Shown here one piece after another: positions 1 through 7,377 of a stretch of DNA of 10,842 nucleotides. The stretch spans positions 1-10,842 of the forward strand of contig JACDGB010000027.1 of NCBI GenBank assembly GCA_013815485.1, written 5' to 3'. The stretch's first letter is position 1. Every line of letters begins with the position of its first letter. A model generated the notes under the pieces. The model did no database searches, had not been told where the DNA came from, and saw only the letters and a list, made by a program, of their open reading frames with translations. The position numbers and the translations under genes are program-made. The stretch is from Rubrobacter sp. GTDB lineage: Bacteria; Actinomycetota; Rubrobacteria; Rubrobacterales; Rubrobacteraceae.

Positions 1-1
1 G

Positions 2-1324
2 AACGTATCCCGCCAGCTATGGTGGGGCCATCGCGTCCCGGTCTGGTACGGGGTCGATGGGGAGATGGTCGCGTCCAAAGAATCCCCCGGCGAGGGTTTC
101 GAGCAAGAAGAAGATATTCTCGATACGTGGTTTTCCAGCGGTTTGTGGCCGTTCGCCACGCTCGGGTGGCCTGAGGAGAATGAGGATCTCGCTTATTTTT
201 ATCCGACGAGTTTGCTTTCGACGGCGCGGGAGATCATGTACCTGTGGGTGGCGCGCATGGTCATGATGGGCCTGCGTTTTCGGGACGAGGTTCCGTTCGA
301 GAAGATCAACGTCCACTCCATCGTGCTAGCCGAAGACGGCACCAAGATGAGCAAGTCAAAAGGCAACGTCGTGGACCCGCTGGACCTGATGGACGAGCAT
401 GGTACAGACGCCGTCCGGTTCGGGCTTCTCTACCAGTCCTCGACCCAGGACTTCGCATACTCATACGAGCGGGCCACAATGGGACGCGCCTTCGTGACCA
501 AGCTCTGGAACGCTATGCGGTTCGTCTCGAACTACCCGGAAGAGGTGGAGGGAGCGGCCGGACCATCGTTGCCGGAACGTTGGATCCTCTCTTCCCTCAA
601 CCGCACCGCCAGCCGCTACGACGAGCTACTCGAAGCGTGCGAGTTCTCCGAAGCAATGCGCCTGGTCTACGACTTCGCCTGGCACGAGTTCGCCGACTGG
701 TACATCGAGATCTCCAAATCCGCCCCTTCCACCGAGACCCCGCGTGTCCTGCGCGAGGTTTTATCCAGAATCCTGAAGCTGCTCCATCCGGTCATGCCGT
801 TCGTCACCGAGGAGATGTGGCGGGTCTTGGGAGAAGAAGATCTGCTAGCGTGGCAGAGCTTGCCGCGCTTCGATCCGGACCTCGACGATCCCGAGGCGGA
901 AGCCCTGCTGGAGCGCACCCGAAGGGCCGTCTCCGCCGTGCGGTCCTTCCGGGCGGAATCCAAGATCGAGGGCAAGCTTGATGGCCGTGTCCCTGACGGC
1001 GTGGATAGAGAGGTCTTCATCTCTCTGGCGGGGGTGAACCCGGTCGAAGACCTCGACGGGGCAGCGCGGGCGACGCTCCCAGCGGGCGACATGGCGGTGG
1101 AGATCGTGCTGACAGAAGACCTTCGGCGTGGCGAGGTCGAGCGTCTGAGGAAAGAGATAGACCGCGTCCAGGCAGAAGTGGGCCGGGCGGAGGGCAAGCT
1201 CTCCAACGAGAAGTTCGTCGAGCGCGCGCCAGCAGAAGTCGTCTCCGGCGAACGAGAGAAACTGGACGTGAACTCCCGGATGCTCTCCACCCTCAGCCGG
1301 CGGCTCGAAGAGTACCTCCGATAG
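2..1324 (+). CDS. valS: Valine--tRNA ligase (ValRS), 3' part, 5' end outside window
   Basis: Charges tRNA-Val with valine in the cytoplasm (class Ia aminoacyl-tRNA synthetase). The frame is open from base 2 and gives 440 residues to the TAG at 1322-1324. The first visible residues, NVSRQLWWGHRVPVWYG, match the catalytic-domain stretch of ValRS after the editing domain. DTWFSSGLWPF follows, and the KMSKS ATP-binding loop is intact at 344-358 (residues 115-119 of this fragment). Next come the helical anticodon-binding domain (for example WHEFADWYIE and LLHPVMPFVTEEMW) and, over about the last 65 residues, a charged heptad-like helix pair that is the typical ValRS C-terminal coiled-coil tRNA arm. 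The HIGH motif and editing domain must lie upstream. The ATG at 65 is internal, not the start. The folC reading frame begins at or near this stop. Identity is secure. Confidence 0.97.
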   Translation, partial: NVSRQLWWGHRVPVWYGVDGEMVASKESPGEGFEQEEDILDTWFSSGLWPFATLGWPEENEDLAYFYPTSLLSTAREIMYLWVARMVMMGLRFRDEVPFEKINVHSIVLAEDGTKMSKSKGNVVDPLDLMDEHGTDAVRFGLLYQSSTQDFAYSYERATMGRAFVTKLWNAMRFVSNYPEEVEGAAGPSLPERWILSSLNRTASRYDELLEACEFSEAMRLVYDFAWHEFADWYIEISKSAPSTETPRVLREVLSRILKLLHPVMPFVTEEMWRVLGEEDLLAWQSLPRFDPDLDDPEAEALLERTRRAVSAVRSFRAESKIEGKLDGRVPDGVDREVFISLAGVNPVEDLDGAARATLPAGDMAVEIVLTEDLRRGEVERLRKEIDRVQAEVGRAEGKLSNEKFVERAPAEVVSGEREKLDVNSRMLSTLSRRLEEYLR

Positions 1325-1419
1325 ACCACGAAACCGCGATAGACTTCTCCTTCGTCCGTGTCCGCGACGAACTGGACGGCCGCAGGCGCATCGCCCTCGG
1401 CTTCGAGCGCATCGAAGCT

Positions 1420-2574
1420 TTGCTCGCGCTCCTCGGCAACCCGGAGCGGGATCCCCGCATCGTTCAGGTCGTCGGCACCAACGGCAAGGGCACAACCGCT
1501 GTCGCGCTCGCCGCCGCCCTCGAAGAACTAGGATACTCCGCAGGTGCCTATCTTTCTCCCCACGTCCTCTCGTATACCGAGCGCGTGATGGTCCGTGGCG
1601 AGTATGTCACCGAAGAAACGTTCGCCGCCGCGATGGGCGAAGTCATTGCACTTGCGGACGACAACGGCGTACCGGCTACCCAGTTCGAGTTGCTGACCGC
1701 CGGAGCATTGAAATTGTTCCGGGATTTTGGTCTCGATTGCGCCGTGCTCGAAGCCGGGCTCGGGGCGCGCCACGACGCGACAACGGCGGCGGCCCCCGAG
1801 ATGGTGGTGCTGACAAACGTGGGCCTGGATCACACGGAATACCTCGGGGAGACGGTGGAGGAGATCTCCATCGAAAAGCTCGCCAGCCTCGCCACCGCCC
1901 ACACCTTCGTCCTCGGGACCGACGACCCGCGCGTAGTGGAGGTCGCCCGCGAGGAATGCGACCGTACCGGCGCGCGCATCGTGGAGGCCGCGGACGATGT
2001 AGACACGATGGTCTCTTCCGGGAGAACCACGCTTCCACCCTACGCGGAGCGCAACGTCCGCATCGGTATCCGGGCGGCGGAGGTCTTAACGGGAGAGAGT
2101 TTGAACAAAGACGCACGGGAGCGGGTGGAGAGGAGAACCGTGGGGCGGCTCCCGGCTCGTTTCGAGAGGTTCGAGGTGCGTGGCGTGCCGGTAATCGTTG
2201 ATGGCGGGCACAATGTACCCGGCCTCGACGCAGTGATCCGATCCGTCCGAAGTGTATACGGAGACCGTCCTTTGGGCGTCGTATTCGGTGTCTTGAAGGA
2301 CAAGGACATCGTGGGTATGCTTTCCCGGTTGAGCGATGAGGTTCACACTCTCGTGCTCACGCGCCCCGGCAACGAGCGGGCTGCGGACCCGGAATGGATC
2401 GGGCGAGAGCACGGACCAAAAGACCTCGGAGGGAGGAACGCCAGGGTGGAGACCGATGCCGGCGACGCGCTGGCCGTGGCCGTAACGGAGATGGAAAAGG
2501 TGGATGGGGTGGTGCTGGTCACGGGTTCGCTGTATACGGCGGCTCGCGTCCTCGGGGGCTTGCGTGCGGGCTAG
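1420..2574 (+). CDS. folC: Folylpolyglutamate synthase / dihydrofolate synthase; true N-terminus probably upstream
   Basis: A Mur-ligase-family enzyme that adds glutamate to folates and, in bifunctional members, joins dihydropteroate to glutamate. Counting from the TTG at 1420 (384 aa): P-loop GTNGKGT at residues 19-25, SPHVLSYTERV (the usual SPHL...ER motif), EAGLGARHDA (normally GLGGRxDATN), TNVGLDHTEYLG, then IEK with the lysine that is normally carbamylated. The C-terminal domain has VDGGHN (usually DGAHNP) and FGVLKDKD. The frame is open upstream to and beyond the valS stop and encodes a family-like helix ending RIALGFERIEALLALLGN, but that stretch has no ATG, GTG or TTG. The coordinates given use the first conventional start, which would cut this helix. 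ATA at 1321 (overlapping the valS TAG), ATA at 1339 or CTG at 1372 are possible real starts, giving up to 417 aa. No strong Shine-Dalgarno site favours any of them. Product identity is firm; the start is not. Confidence 0.92.
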   Translation: MLALLGNPERDPRIVQVVGTNGKGTTAVALAAALEELGYSAGAYLSPHVLSYTERVMVRGEYVTEETFAAAMGEVIALADDNGVPATQFELLTAGALKLFRDFGLDCAVLEAGLGARHDATTAAAPEMVVLTNVGLDHTEYLGETVEEISIEKLASLATAHTFVLGTDDPRVVEVAREECDRTGARIVEAADDVDTMVSSGRTTLPPYAERNVRIGIRAAEVLTGESLNKDARERVERRTVGRLPARFERFEVRGVPVIVDGGHNVPGLDAVIRSVRSVYGDRPLGVVFGVLKDKDIVGMLSRLSDEVHTLVLTRPGNERAADPEWIGREHGPKDLGGRNARVETDAGDALAVAVTEMEKVDGVVLVTGSLYTAARVLGGLRAG

Positions 2575-2665
2575 CGGCGCTTGGAGGCTCGCGCTTTTGC
2601 TTCTTGTGGTGGTCCTGGTCTCCATCGCGCTCGGCTACTACTTTATGCTGAGGTTCATGGGATGA
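2564..2665 (+). CDS. Small single-span membrane protein, 33 aa (candidate)
   Basis: A GTG at 2564 opens a 33-codon frame ending at TGA 2663-2665. The product starts MRASGAWR and continues as one strongly hydrophobic stretch (about residues 9-29, rich in L, V, I and A), ending YYFMLRFMG. This is a typical single membrane-spanning small protein with a positively charged N-terminal flank. It overlaps the folC 3' end by 11 nt, and its TGA overlaps the ATG of the next gene as ATGA, the usual arrangement for translational coupling. A run of five Gs (2554-2558) lies 5 nt before the GTG and is only a weak ribosome-binding site. I recognise no family. It could be a chance frame, but without it about 87 bp between folC and the next ATG would be unexplained in an otherwise gap-free region. 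Confidence 0.5.
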   Translation: MRASGAWRLALLLLVVVLVSIALGYYFMLRFMG

Positions 2666-3153
2666 GCGCGCTGACGATACTTCAGGCGGATCCGGATCCA
2701 TTCCAATTCATAAACGAGTTTTTGAGCAGCCCCGTGCTCCGTATTACTGGACAAGTCTTGATCCTGCTCGTGGTCGTCCTCTGGCTCGCGCTCGTGTACT
2801 GGACTTATACGGACGCCGCCCGCCGCGACACCGCGCCCTTCCTGTGGGGTCTAGTCGCGGTCGTCATACCGTTTTTCGGGACCCTGATCTACCTGATAGT
2901 CCGCCCACCAGAGTTCGCGCTCGACTCCCGCGAACGCGAACTGGAGCTTGCAGTCCTCGAACGCGAGCTTCGCAGCCGGGTCCTCCTATGTCCGAATTGC
3001 CGCTCGCTGGTCGAGAGGGACTACCTCCTCTGTCCGGAGTGCGCCTGGGAACTCAAGAAATCCTGCGTACACTGTGAGCGGGCGCTGGACCTGAACTGGG
3101 ACCTCTGCCCATACTGCGAGACCGACCAGCGCAGCGGCAAGCGCGCCCACTAG
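2662..3153 (+). CDS. Two-span membrane protein with C-terminal double zinc ribbon
   Basis: A 163-aa protein of unknown role. Two hydrophobic spans lie at about residues 31-49 and 60-80, separated by a short polar loop ([11 protein letters not shown]). A charged helix with repeated ER/EL pairs follows (about 87-106), then two CxxC...CxxC zinc-binding units: C110/C113 with C124/C127, and C135/C138 with C149/C152. This is the double-zinc-ribbon layout. I chose the ATG at 2662 because it forms an ATGA overlap with the preceding small ORF and has GAGG at 2650-2653, 8 nt upstream. The longer TTG start at 2581 would add 27 residues of unrelated, low-hydrophobicity sequence. The zinc ribbons probably face the cytoplasm, since the short loop between the two spans puts both ends on one side; this is inference. 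Partners and substrate are unknown. ndk follows after 25 nt. Confidence 0.88.
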   Translation: MSALTILQADPDPFQFINEFLSSPVLRITGQVLILLVVVLWLALVYWTYTDAARRDTAPFLWGLVAVVIPFFGTLIYLIVRPPEFALDSRERELELAVLERELRSRVLLCPNCRSLVERDYLLCPECAWELKKSCVHCERALDLNWDLCPYCETDQRSGKRAH

Positions 3154-3163
3154 AAAACCTACC

Positions 3164-3171
3164 AAAAGGAG
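3164..3171 (+). promoter_or_regulatory. Strong Shine-Dalgarno site of ndk
   Basis: AAAAGGAG lies 7 nt before the ATG at 3179. It is one of the best ribosome-binding sites in the window, which fits a highly translated ndk and fixes its start. Confidence 0.8.
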
Positions 3172-3178
3172 ATCGTTC

Positions 3179-3577
3179 ATGGAACAGACACTGGTGCTAG
3201 TAAAAGGTGACGGCGTGAAGCGGCGTTTGATCGGCGAGATCATCCGCCGTCTCGAAAGCAAGGGCCTCGACATCCGGGCCCTGAAACTCATGGACGTGAG
3301 CCGCGAACTCGCCGAAGAACACTACGCCGAGCACAGCGAGAAGCCCTTCTTCGAGGAACTGGTCGAGTTCATCATCTCAACCCCCGTCGTCGCCATGACG
3401 GTCGAGGGCGATGGCGCGATCGGGACGGTTCGCAACCTCATGGGCGCGACCAACCCGGCGAACGCCGCCCCCGGCACCATCCGGGGCGACCTGGCCCTCA
3501 GCATGCCAGACAACCTCGTTCACGGCTCCGACTCCCCAGAGAGCGCCGAAAGGGAACTCGGCCTCTTCTTCGGCTAG
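3179..3577 (+). CDS. ndk: Nucleoside diphosphate kinase
   Basis: Transfers the gamma-phosphate of ATP to other NDPs and dNDPs by a phospho-histidine ping-pong mechanism, balancing NTP pools in the cytoplasm. The protein has 132 aa, slightly short of the usual 135-150. Visible motifs: K9 in VKGDGVKRR (the family normally has KPDGV, so the proline is glycine here), [25 protein letters not shown] (88-104), and the active-site signature [13 protein letters not shown] with catalytic His115. All other expected active-site elements are present, so it should be functional. The start is set by the strong ribosome-binding site at 3164-3171. The gene sits 25 nt after the zinc-ribbon gene and 21 nt before maf, so the three are probably co-transcribed. 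Confidence 0.97.
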   Translation: MEQTLVLVKGDGVKRRLIGEIIRRLESKGLDIRALKLMDVSRELAEEHYAEHSEKPFFEELVEFIISTPVVAMTVEGDGAIGTVRNLMGATNPANAAPGTIRGDLALSMPDNLVHGSDSPESAERELGLFFG

Positions 3578-3598
3578 CTGCCCGGCGCCCTGACGACC

Positions 3599-4174
3599 AT
3601 GCAGTTCGTTCTCGCCTCATCCTCTGCCCGGCGGGTGGACCTTCTCCGTCAGGCCGGTTACGATTTCGAGACCCGCGTTAGCGGCTTCCCCGAGATCACG
3701 CTCGAAGACCCGAAGGCGACCGTCGAGGCCAACGCCCGTGGCAAGGCGCTCGCCGTCTCCGAGGAAGAACGCGGCGTCGTTCTCGCCGCCGACACGGTCG
3801 TGTACCTGCCCGGCTCGTCGCGGAACGAGCGCATACTGGGCCAGGCGAAGGGCGCGGAAGAAGTACGCGAGATGCTCGGGCTTCTGCAAGGCCGGGCTCA
3901 CGAGGTTTACTCCGGGGTCGCCGTCGCCGCTGCCGGGTACATCGCCGTTCGCCATGCCGTCACCACCGTTCGGATGAGAGGTTTGGGCGAAGAAGAGATC
4001 GAAGCTTACGCCGCGCTCGGGGAGGGTGTCGGCAAGGCCGGCGGATACGCTATTCAGGGCCGGGCGGGGATGTTTGTCGAGTGGATCGGGGGCGACTACA
4101 CGAATGTCGTCGGGCTGCCGATGGCGCTCACGGTTCGGATGCTCGAAGCTCGCGGGGTGCGCTGGTACTCGTAG
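3599..4174 (+). CDS. maf: Maf-family nucleoside triphosphate pyrophosphatase
   Basis: Maf proteins hydrolyse non-canonical or canonical NTPs to NMP and PPi (dTTP/UTP or 7-methyl-GTP depending on subtype). They are linked to house-cleaning of nucleotide pools and, in some bacteria, to septum inhibition. The protein has 191 aa. The N-terminal motif is SSSARR (residues 7-12; usually SSSPRR), followed by ADTVV with catalytic-region Asp65, [20 protein letters not shown] (101-109), [12 protein letters not shown] (145-156, with Lys146) and [10 protein letters not shown] (165-174). The overall pattern fits the YhdE/Maf dTTP/UTP type better than YceF, but the subtype is an inference. The ATG at 3599 gives the canonical N-terminal beta strand. 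The ribosome-binding site is weak, so coupling to ndk 21 nt upstream is possible. radC follows after 17 nt. Confidence 0.95.
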   Translation: MQFVLASSSARRVDLLRQAGYDFETRVSGFPEITLEDPKATVEANARGKALAVSEEERGVVLAADTVVYLPGSSRNERILGQAKGAEEVREMLGLLQGRAHEVYSGVAVAAAGYIAVRHAVTTVRMRGLGEEEIEAYAALGEGVGKAGGYAIQGRAGMFVEWIGGDYTNVVGLPMALTVRMLEARGVRWYS

Positions 4175-4179
4175 GTACT

Positions 4180-4185
4180 TACAAT
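4180..4185 (+). promoter_or_regulatory. Possible -10 box for leaderless radC transcript
   Basis: TACAAT lies 6 nt before the radC ATG (4192), so a transcript starting at normal distance would begin at or next to the A of the start codon. No Shine-Dalgarno site precedes radC, and no good -35 box is seen about 17 nt upstream. The call rests on this one short motif plus its spacing. Confidence 0.3.
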
Positions 4186-4191
4186 GACCGC

Positions 4192-4881
4192 ATGGAACGC
4201 CGCCGATACACGATAAAGCAGATGCCCCCGGAGTTGAGGCCGCGCGAACGGCTCCTCGAATCGGGGCCGCAGGCTCTATCGGACGCCGAGTTGATGGGGA
4301 TATTATTCGGAATTGGCACCAGGGAAAAGACCTCCGTCGAGCTTGCCGGTGAGGTTTTATCCGAGAGTGGCGGGCTGTACGGGATGCACGGCGTCACGGT
4401 CCATGATCTCGTCGAAATACACGGCATTGGCGAGGCGAAAGCGTGCATAATTTTGGCGGCTGTGGAGTTCGGAAAACGGCTCGGGCGCGTTCGTAACCCC
4501 GGACGCCCCGTGATATCATCGCCCGCGGATGTGGATGGGCTTTTGAGGGGAAGGATCGCCGATCTGGACCGGGAGAATTTCGTCGCCGTGCTCTTGAACA
4601 CCAAGAACGAAGTAATAGAGTTCCCGACGATCTCGGTTGGCACTTTGTCAGCCTCGCTCGTTCATCCCAGGGAGGTTTTCAAGCCGGCCATCCGGGCGAG
4701 CGCGGCGGGCGTGATCCTGGCCCACAACCATCCAAGCGGCAAGGTCGAACCAAGCCGCGAGGACCGCGAGGTCACGAGGAGATTGGTGAGCGCATCAGAA
4801 ATAGTCGGGATAGAGGTCCTGGATCATGTGATCCTGGGCCGCGATTACTTTAGTATGAAGGAACACGGGATGCTGGGGTGA
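4192..4881 (+). CDS. radC: RadC family protein (JAB1/MPN domain, UPF0758)
   Basis: A 229-aa protein of the usual RadC length. The N-terminal half carries the family start (MPPELRPRERLLESG, residues 11-25; ALSDAELMGILFGIG) and a helix-hairpin-helix-like turn, HGIGEAKA (77-84). The C-terminal half is an MPN/JAMM metal-binding domain with LAHNHPSG (H178, H180) and S188/D191, then EVLDHVILG. All metal-ligand positions are present. The family was once linked to DNA repair, but its actual biochemical role is unsettled; the fold suggests a metal-dependent hydrolase. I chose the ATG at 4192 over the in-frame GTG at 4081, which would overlap maf by 94 nt and add 37 residues with no family resemblance. 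There is no ribosome-binding site before it. mreB begins 29 nt downstream. Confidence 0.95.
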   Translation: MERRRYTIKQMPPELRPRERLLESGPQALSDAELMGILFGIGTREKTSVELAGEVLSESGGLYGMHGVTVHDLVEIHGIGEAKACIILAAVEFGKRLGRVRNPGRPVISSPADVDGLLRGRIADLDRENFVAVLLNTKNEVIEFPTISVGTLSASLVHPREVFKPAIRASAAGVILAHNHPSGKVEPSREDREVTRRLVSASEIVGIEVLDHVILGRDYFSMKEHGMLG

Positions 4882-4910
4882 ATCAGCTTCCGTAATGGAG
4901 CCTGAAGCGG

Positions 4911-5951
4911 ATGGGGATAGGTATGTTTGGTGGACTCTTCGGGAGGGATGTGGCGATAGACCTGGGCACGGCGAACACGCTCGTGTTCGTCAAGGGTCAG
5001 GGAATAGTGCTGTCGGAACCCTCCGTCGTCGCGATAGATACCAAGACCGACAAGGTAGTGGCCGTGGGATCTGCGGCCAAGCGGATGCTCGGGCGCACGC
5101 CCGGACATATAGTCGCCATGCGGCCTTTGAAGGACGGCGTGATCGCCGATTTCGAGGTGACGGAGAAGATGATCTCCTACTTCATCCGCAAGGTGCAGCC
5201 GCGGCGGCGTATCCTCCGGCCCCTGATCGGCCCCCGCGTCGTCGTGTGCGTCCCGAGCGGCGTCACTGGTGTCGAACTTCGGGCCGTGAAGGAGGCGACG
5301 GAGTCGGCGGGGGCGCGTATTGCCTATACTATCGAGGAGCCGCTGGCGGCCTCGATCGGGGCTGGGCTTCCGGTGCAAGAGGCTCAAGGGTCCATGATCG
5401 TGGACATCGGCGGCGGCACGAGCGAGGTTGCGGTTATATCCCTCGGGGGCATCGTCACGAAGTCGTCTATTCGCATCGCCGGAGATGATATTGACGATGC
5501 GATCACGCACTACATCCAGAAGGAGTACAAGCTCGCCATCGGCACCCAGACGGCGGAGCAACTCAAGATCGAACTGGCTAGCGCCTTCCCGCTGGAGAAA
5601 GAGGAGTCGGCGGAGATCCGGGGCCGCGACTTGGTGACGGGCCTCCCGAAGACCGTCGTTATTACGAGCGAGGAGGTCAGGGAAGCTATTAGCGTGCCGG
5701 TGGACGCGATCGTCGCGGCGGTCCGCGACACCCTGGACCGCACGCCGCCGGAGCTCGCCTCGGACATCATGGACCGGGGCATGGTCCTGGCGGGCGGCGG
5801 CGCGTTGCTGCGTCACTTGGACGAGCGTCTCAGGCGCGAGACCGGCGTCCCCGTGCATATCGCAGACGACCCGCTGATGTGCGTCGCCATCGGCAGCGGA
5901 CGCTCGCTGGAAGAGATAAAAGCCTACCGTAGCGCGCTCTCCACCGGCTAG
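4911..5951 (+). CDS. mreB: Rod shape-determining protein MreB (bacterial actin)
   Basis: An actin-like ATPase that forms membrane-associated filaments and guides the elongation machinery. The protein has 346 aa from the ATG at 4911. ATP-binding phosphate-1 loop is AIDLGTANT (residues 15-23), followed by [12 protein letters not shown] (114-125), [14 protein letters not shown] (142-155), phosphate-2 loop [12 protein letters not shown] (162-173), GDDIDDAI (191-198), the adenosine motif LAGGGALL (293-300) and [12 protein letters not shown] (319-330). A second in-frame ATG at 4923 would give the classic [10 protein letters not shown]-terminus. I prefer 4911 because GGAG at 4897-4900 lies 10 nt upstream of it and 22 nt from 4923, but both are possible. 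This is the first gene of mreBCD-rodA, with mreC 8 nt downstream. Confidence 0.97.
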   Translation: MGIGMFGGLFGRDVAIDLGTANTLVFVKGQGIVLSEPSVVAIDTKTDKVVAVGSAAKRMLGRTPGHIVAMRPLKDGVIADFEVTEKMISYFIRKVQPRRRILRPLIGPRVVVCVPSGVTGVELRAVKEATESAGARIAYTIEEPLAASIGAGLPVQEAQGSMIVDIGGGTSEVAVISLGGIVTKSSIRIAGDDIDDAITHYIQKEYKLAIGTQTAEQLKIELASAFPLEKEESAEIRGRDLVTGLPKTVVITSEEVREAISVPVDAIVAAVRDTLDRTPPELASDIMDRGMVLAGGGALLRHLDERLRRETGVPVHIADDPLMCVAIGSGRSLEEIKAYRSALSTG

Positions 5952-5959
5952 ATGGTCTG

Positions 5960-6868
5960 ATGGGCCGCAGGAAGTCGAAATCGGCGGGTGGGCTCGTGGC
6001 CCTCTGTATCCTGTGCGTCGCTAGCCTAGCGCTGTTCACCATATACGTGAAGGAGGGTGACTGCACGGAGAATGGCTGTGGACCGTTGCACACGGTGCAA
6101 CTCGGCGCGGCTGAGGTATTGCGGCCCGTGCGGGCAATCTTCTCCGTCGTGGCAGGGCCCTTCGAGGATACCTCGGCGGCGGTGGGGGACGCCTTCCGGC
6201 GGGGCGATGAGAAGCAACTCCGCCGCGATGCGTTGGAAAACCAGGAGTTCGCCGCCGAGGCGTCGCGGTTGCGGCAGGAGAACGAGCGGCTTCGGGAGTT
6301 GCTCGACGGGCAGCGTCCACCGTACGAGTACGCGCCGCTAGCCCGGGTCACGGCACCGGTCGGCGACCAGTTCACCAACCGGGTCATCATCAACGTGGGG
6401 AGCGCTGATGGCGTGCAGCCGGAGAAACCCGTCATCGTCGGCAACAATACGCTCATCGGGCGCACCACCGACGTCAGCCGCCACACCGCCGAGGTCATGC
6501 TGGTGACCGACCAGATGTTCGCGGCCGGAGTACGGATTGTGCCCCCAGCGGAGTTGGACCGCTTCACGGGCGAGGTGTCGCCTGAGAATGGCGATGCCGT
6601 ATCCTACGGCGAGGGCATGCTCAGCACCGGATGGGAGGAGTATCTCGGCGTCGAGTACGTGGACATGAGCGCGGAGGTGAAAAAAGGCGACTTCGTGGTC
6701 ACTAGTGGCCGGTCTGGGGATTACGAGTTGCTGTTCCCACCGGGGCTCCTCGTCGGGACCGTCGAGTCCGTGAGTTCCGAGGACTATGACCAGTTCAAGA
6801 AGATAGTCGTGACCCCGCCCACCGAGCCCCAGGACCTCCAAGAGGTGCGGGTCATCACGGGTTGGTAG
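5960..6868 (+). CDS. mreC: Rod shape-determining protein MreC
   Basis: A bitopic membrane scaffold of the elongasome that links MreB/MreD to the SEDS-PBP peptidoglycan synthase on the outer face of the membrane. The protein has 302 aa: a basic N-terminus (MGRRKSKS), one membrane span (about residues 11-30), and an extracytoplasmic segment with two cysteines, C35 and C40. A coiled coil follows (about 84-117, including ASRLRQENERLRELL), then the two beta-barrel MreC domain from ARVTAPVGDQFTNRV (128-142) through GSADGV, NNTLIGRTTDV, the region around GEGMLSTG, KKGDFVVTSGRSG and FPPGLLVGTV. The ATG at 5960 is 8 nt after the mreB stop. No clear ribosome-binding site is seen, so coupling to mreB is likely. 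Confidence 0.95.
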   Translation: MGRRKSKSAGGLVALCILCVASLALFTIYVKEGDCTENGCGPLHTVQLGAAEVLRPVRAIFSVVAGPFEDTSAAVGDAFRRGDEKQLRRDALENQEFAAEASRLRQENERLRELLDGQRPPYEYAPLARVTAPVGDQFTNRVIINVGSADGVQPEKPVIVGNNTLIGRTTDVSRHTAEVMLVTDQMFAAGVRIVPPAELDRFTGEVSPENGDAVSYGEGMLSTGWEEYLGVEYVDMSAEVKKGDFVVTSGRSGDYELLFPPGLLVGTVESVSSEDYDQFKKIVVTPPTEPQDLQEVRVITGW

Positions 6869-6870
6869 CG

Positions 6871-7377
6871 ATGATGCGCCACTCACTTTCCCGGGCCGCC
6901 GTGGTCGTGGCGGTGGCCGCGCTCCTCGAAGCCGTGCTGTCTCCGTATCTGACGTTTGGGGGCATATCGCCCAAGCTGGCCGTGATCGGGGTGGTGTTCG
7001 CGGTCGCTGGGTTGCAGGATTTGCAGGCGGTGCTGCTCGGGTTCTTCGGGGGGGTGGTCTTCGACGCTTTGGGGGGTGGGATCGGGCTCTTCGGCGTTGG
7101 TGCTCTGGGAGGACTGCTTGCGGGGATGCTCGCCGCCCGAGTGGGGGTCGCGCCTCGCGGCGCCGAGGTCTTGCTGCTTGCCCAGGTGGCGGCGGTCGCG
7201 GTGGCGGCGCGGGATGTGATCGGGCTCGTGGCGATCAACCTGGCCGGCCTGGAAGGCCCTCCACCCATCGAGTTCATGCTCGCCGGGGTGATCCCTGACG
7301 CGCTGGTGAACGCCCTGCTCGCCTATGCGATTGGGAGCCTGTTGTTGAAGTTCGTCAGGGTCAAGGGAGCGATGTGA
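6871..7377 (+). CDS. mreD: Rod shape-determining protein MreD
   Basis: A small polytopic membrane partner of MreC in the elongasome. The protein has 168 aa and is almost entirely hydrophobic, with about five or six predicted spans. Typical MreD features are an N-terminal span leading to SPYLTFGGISPKL, a run with LGFFGGVVFDALGGGIGLFG, and a Gly/Ala-rich span after it. I chose the ATG at 6871; a second ATG at 6874 and an in-frame TTG at 6862 inside the mreC end are alternatives differing by one to three residues. It begins 2 nt after the mreC stop, and its TGA overlaps the rodA GTG. Sequence conservation in MreD is low, so the call leans on position as well as composition. Confidence 0.92.
   Translation: MMRHSLSRAAVVVAVAALLEAVLSPYLTFGGISPKLAVIGVVFAVAGLQDLQAVLLGFFGGVVFDALGGGIGLFGVGALGGLLAGMLAARVGVAPRGAEVLLLAQVAAVAVAARDVIGLVAINLAGLEGPPPIEFMLAGVIPDALVNALLAYAIGSLLLKFVRVKGAM

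Noticed and set aside
2581..2661. TTG-started N-terminal extension of the zinc-ribbon protein
   Set aside because: The ATG at 2662 has a better ribosome-binding site and an ATGA overlap with the preceding ORF. The extension does not resemble a signal or a domain.
3578..3598. Possible terminator between ndk and maf
   Set aside because: The 21-nt gap is GC-rich but forms no convincing hairpin and has no U-tract.
4081..4191. GTG-started 37-residue extension of RadC
   Set aside because: It overlaps maf by 94 nt and encodes sequence unlike any RadC N-terminus; the family start matches the ATG at 4192.
4886..4908. Inverted repeat GCTTC/GAAGC between radC and mreB
   Set aside because: A 5-bp stem with a 13-nt loop and no T-run is too weak for a terminator. 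It does enclose the mreB GGAG site, but chance is the simpler explanation.
4845..5858. 337-aa ORF on the - strand opposite mreB
   Set aside because: It lies wholly opposite a well-conserved mreB, its translation is low-complexity and rich in R, H and D, with no recognisable motif. This is a GC-rich shadow frame.
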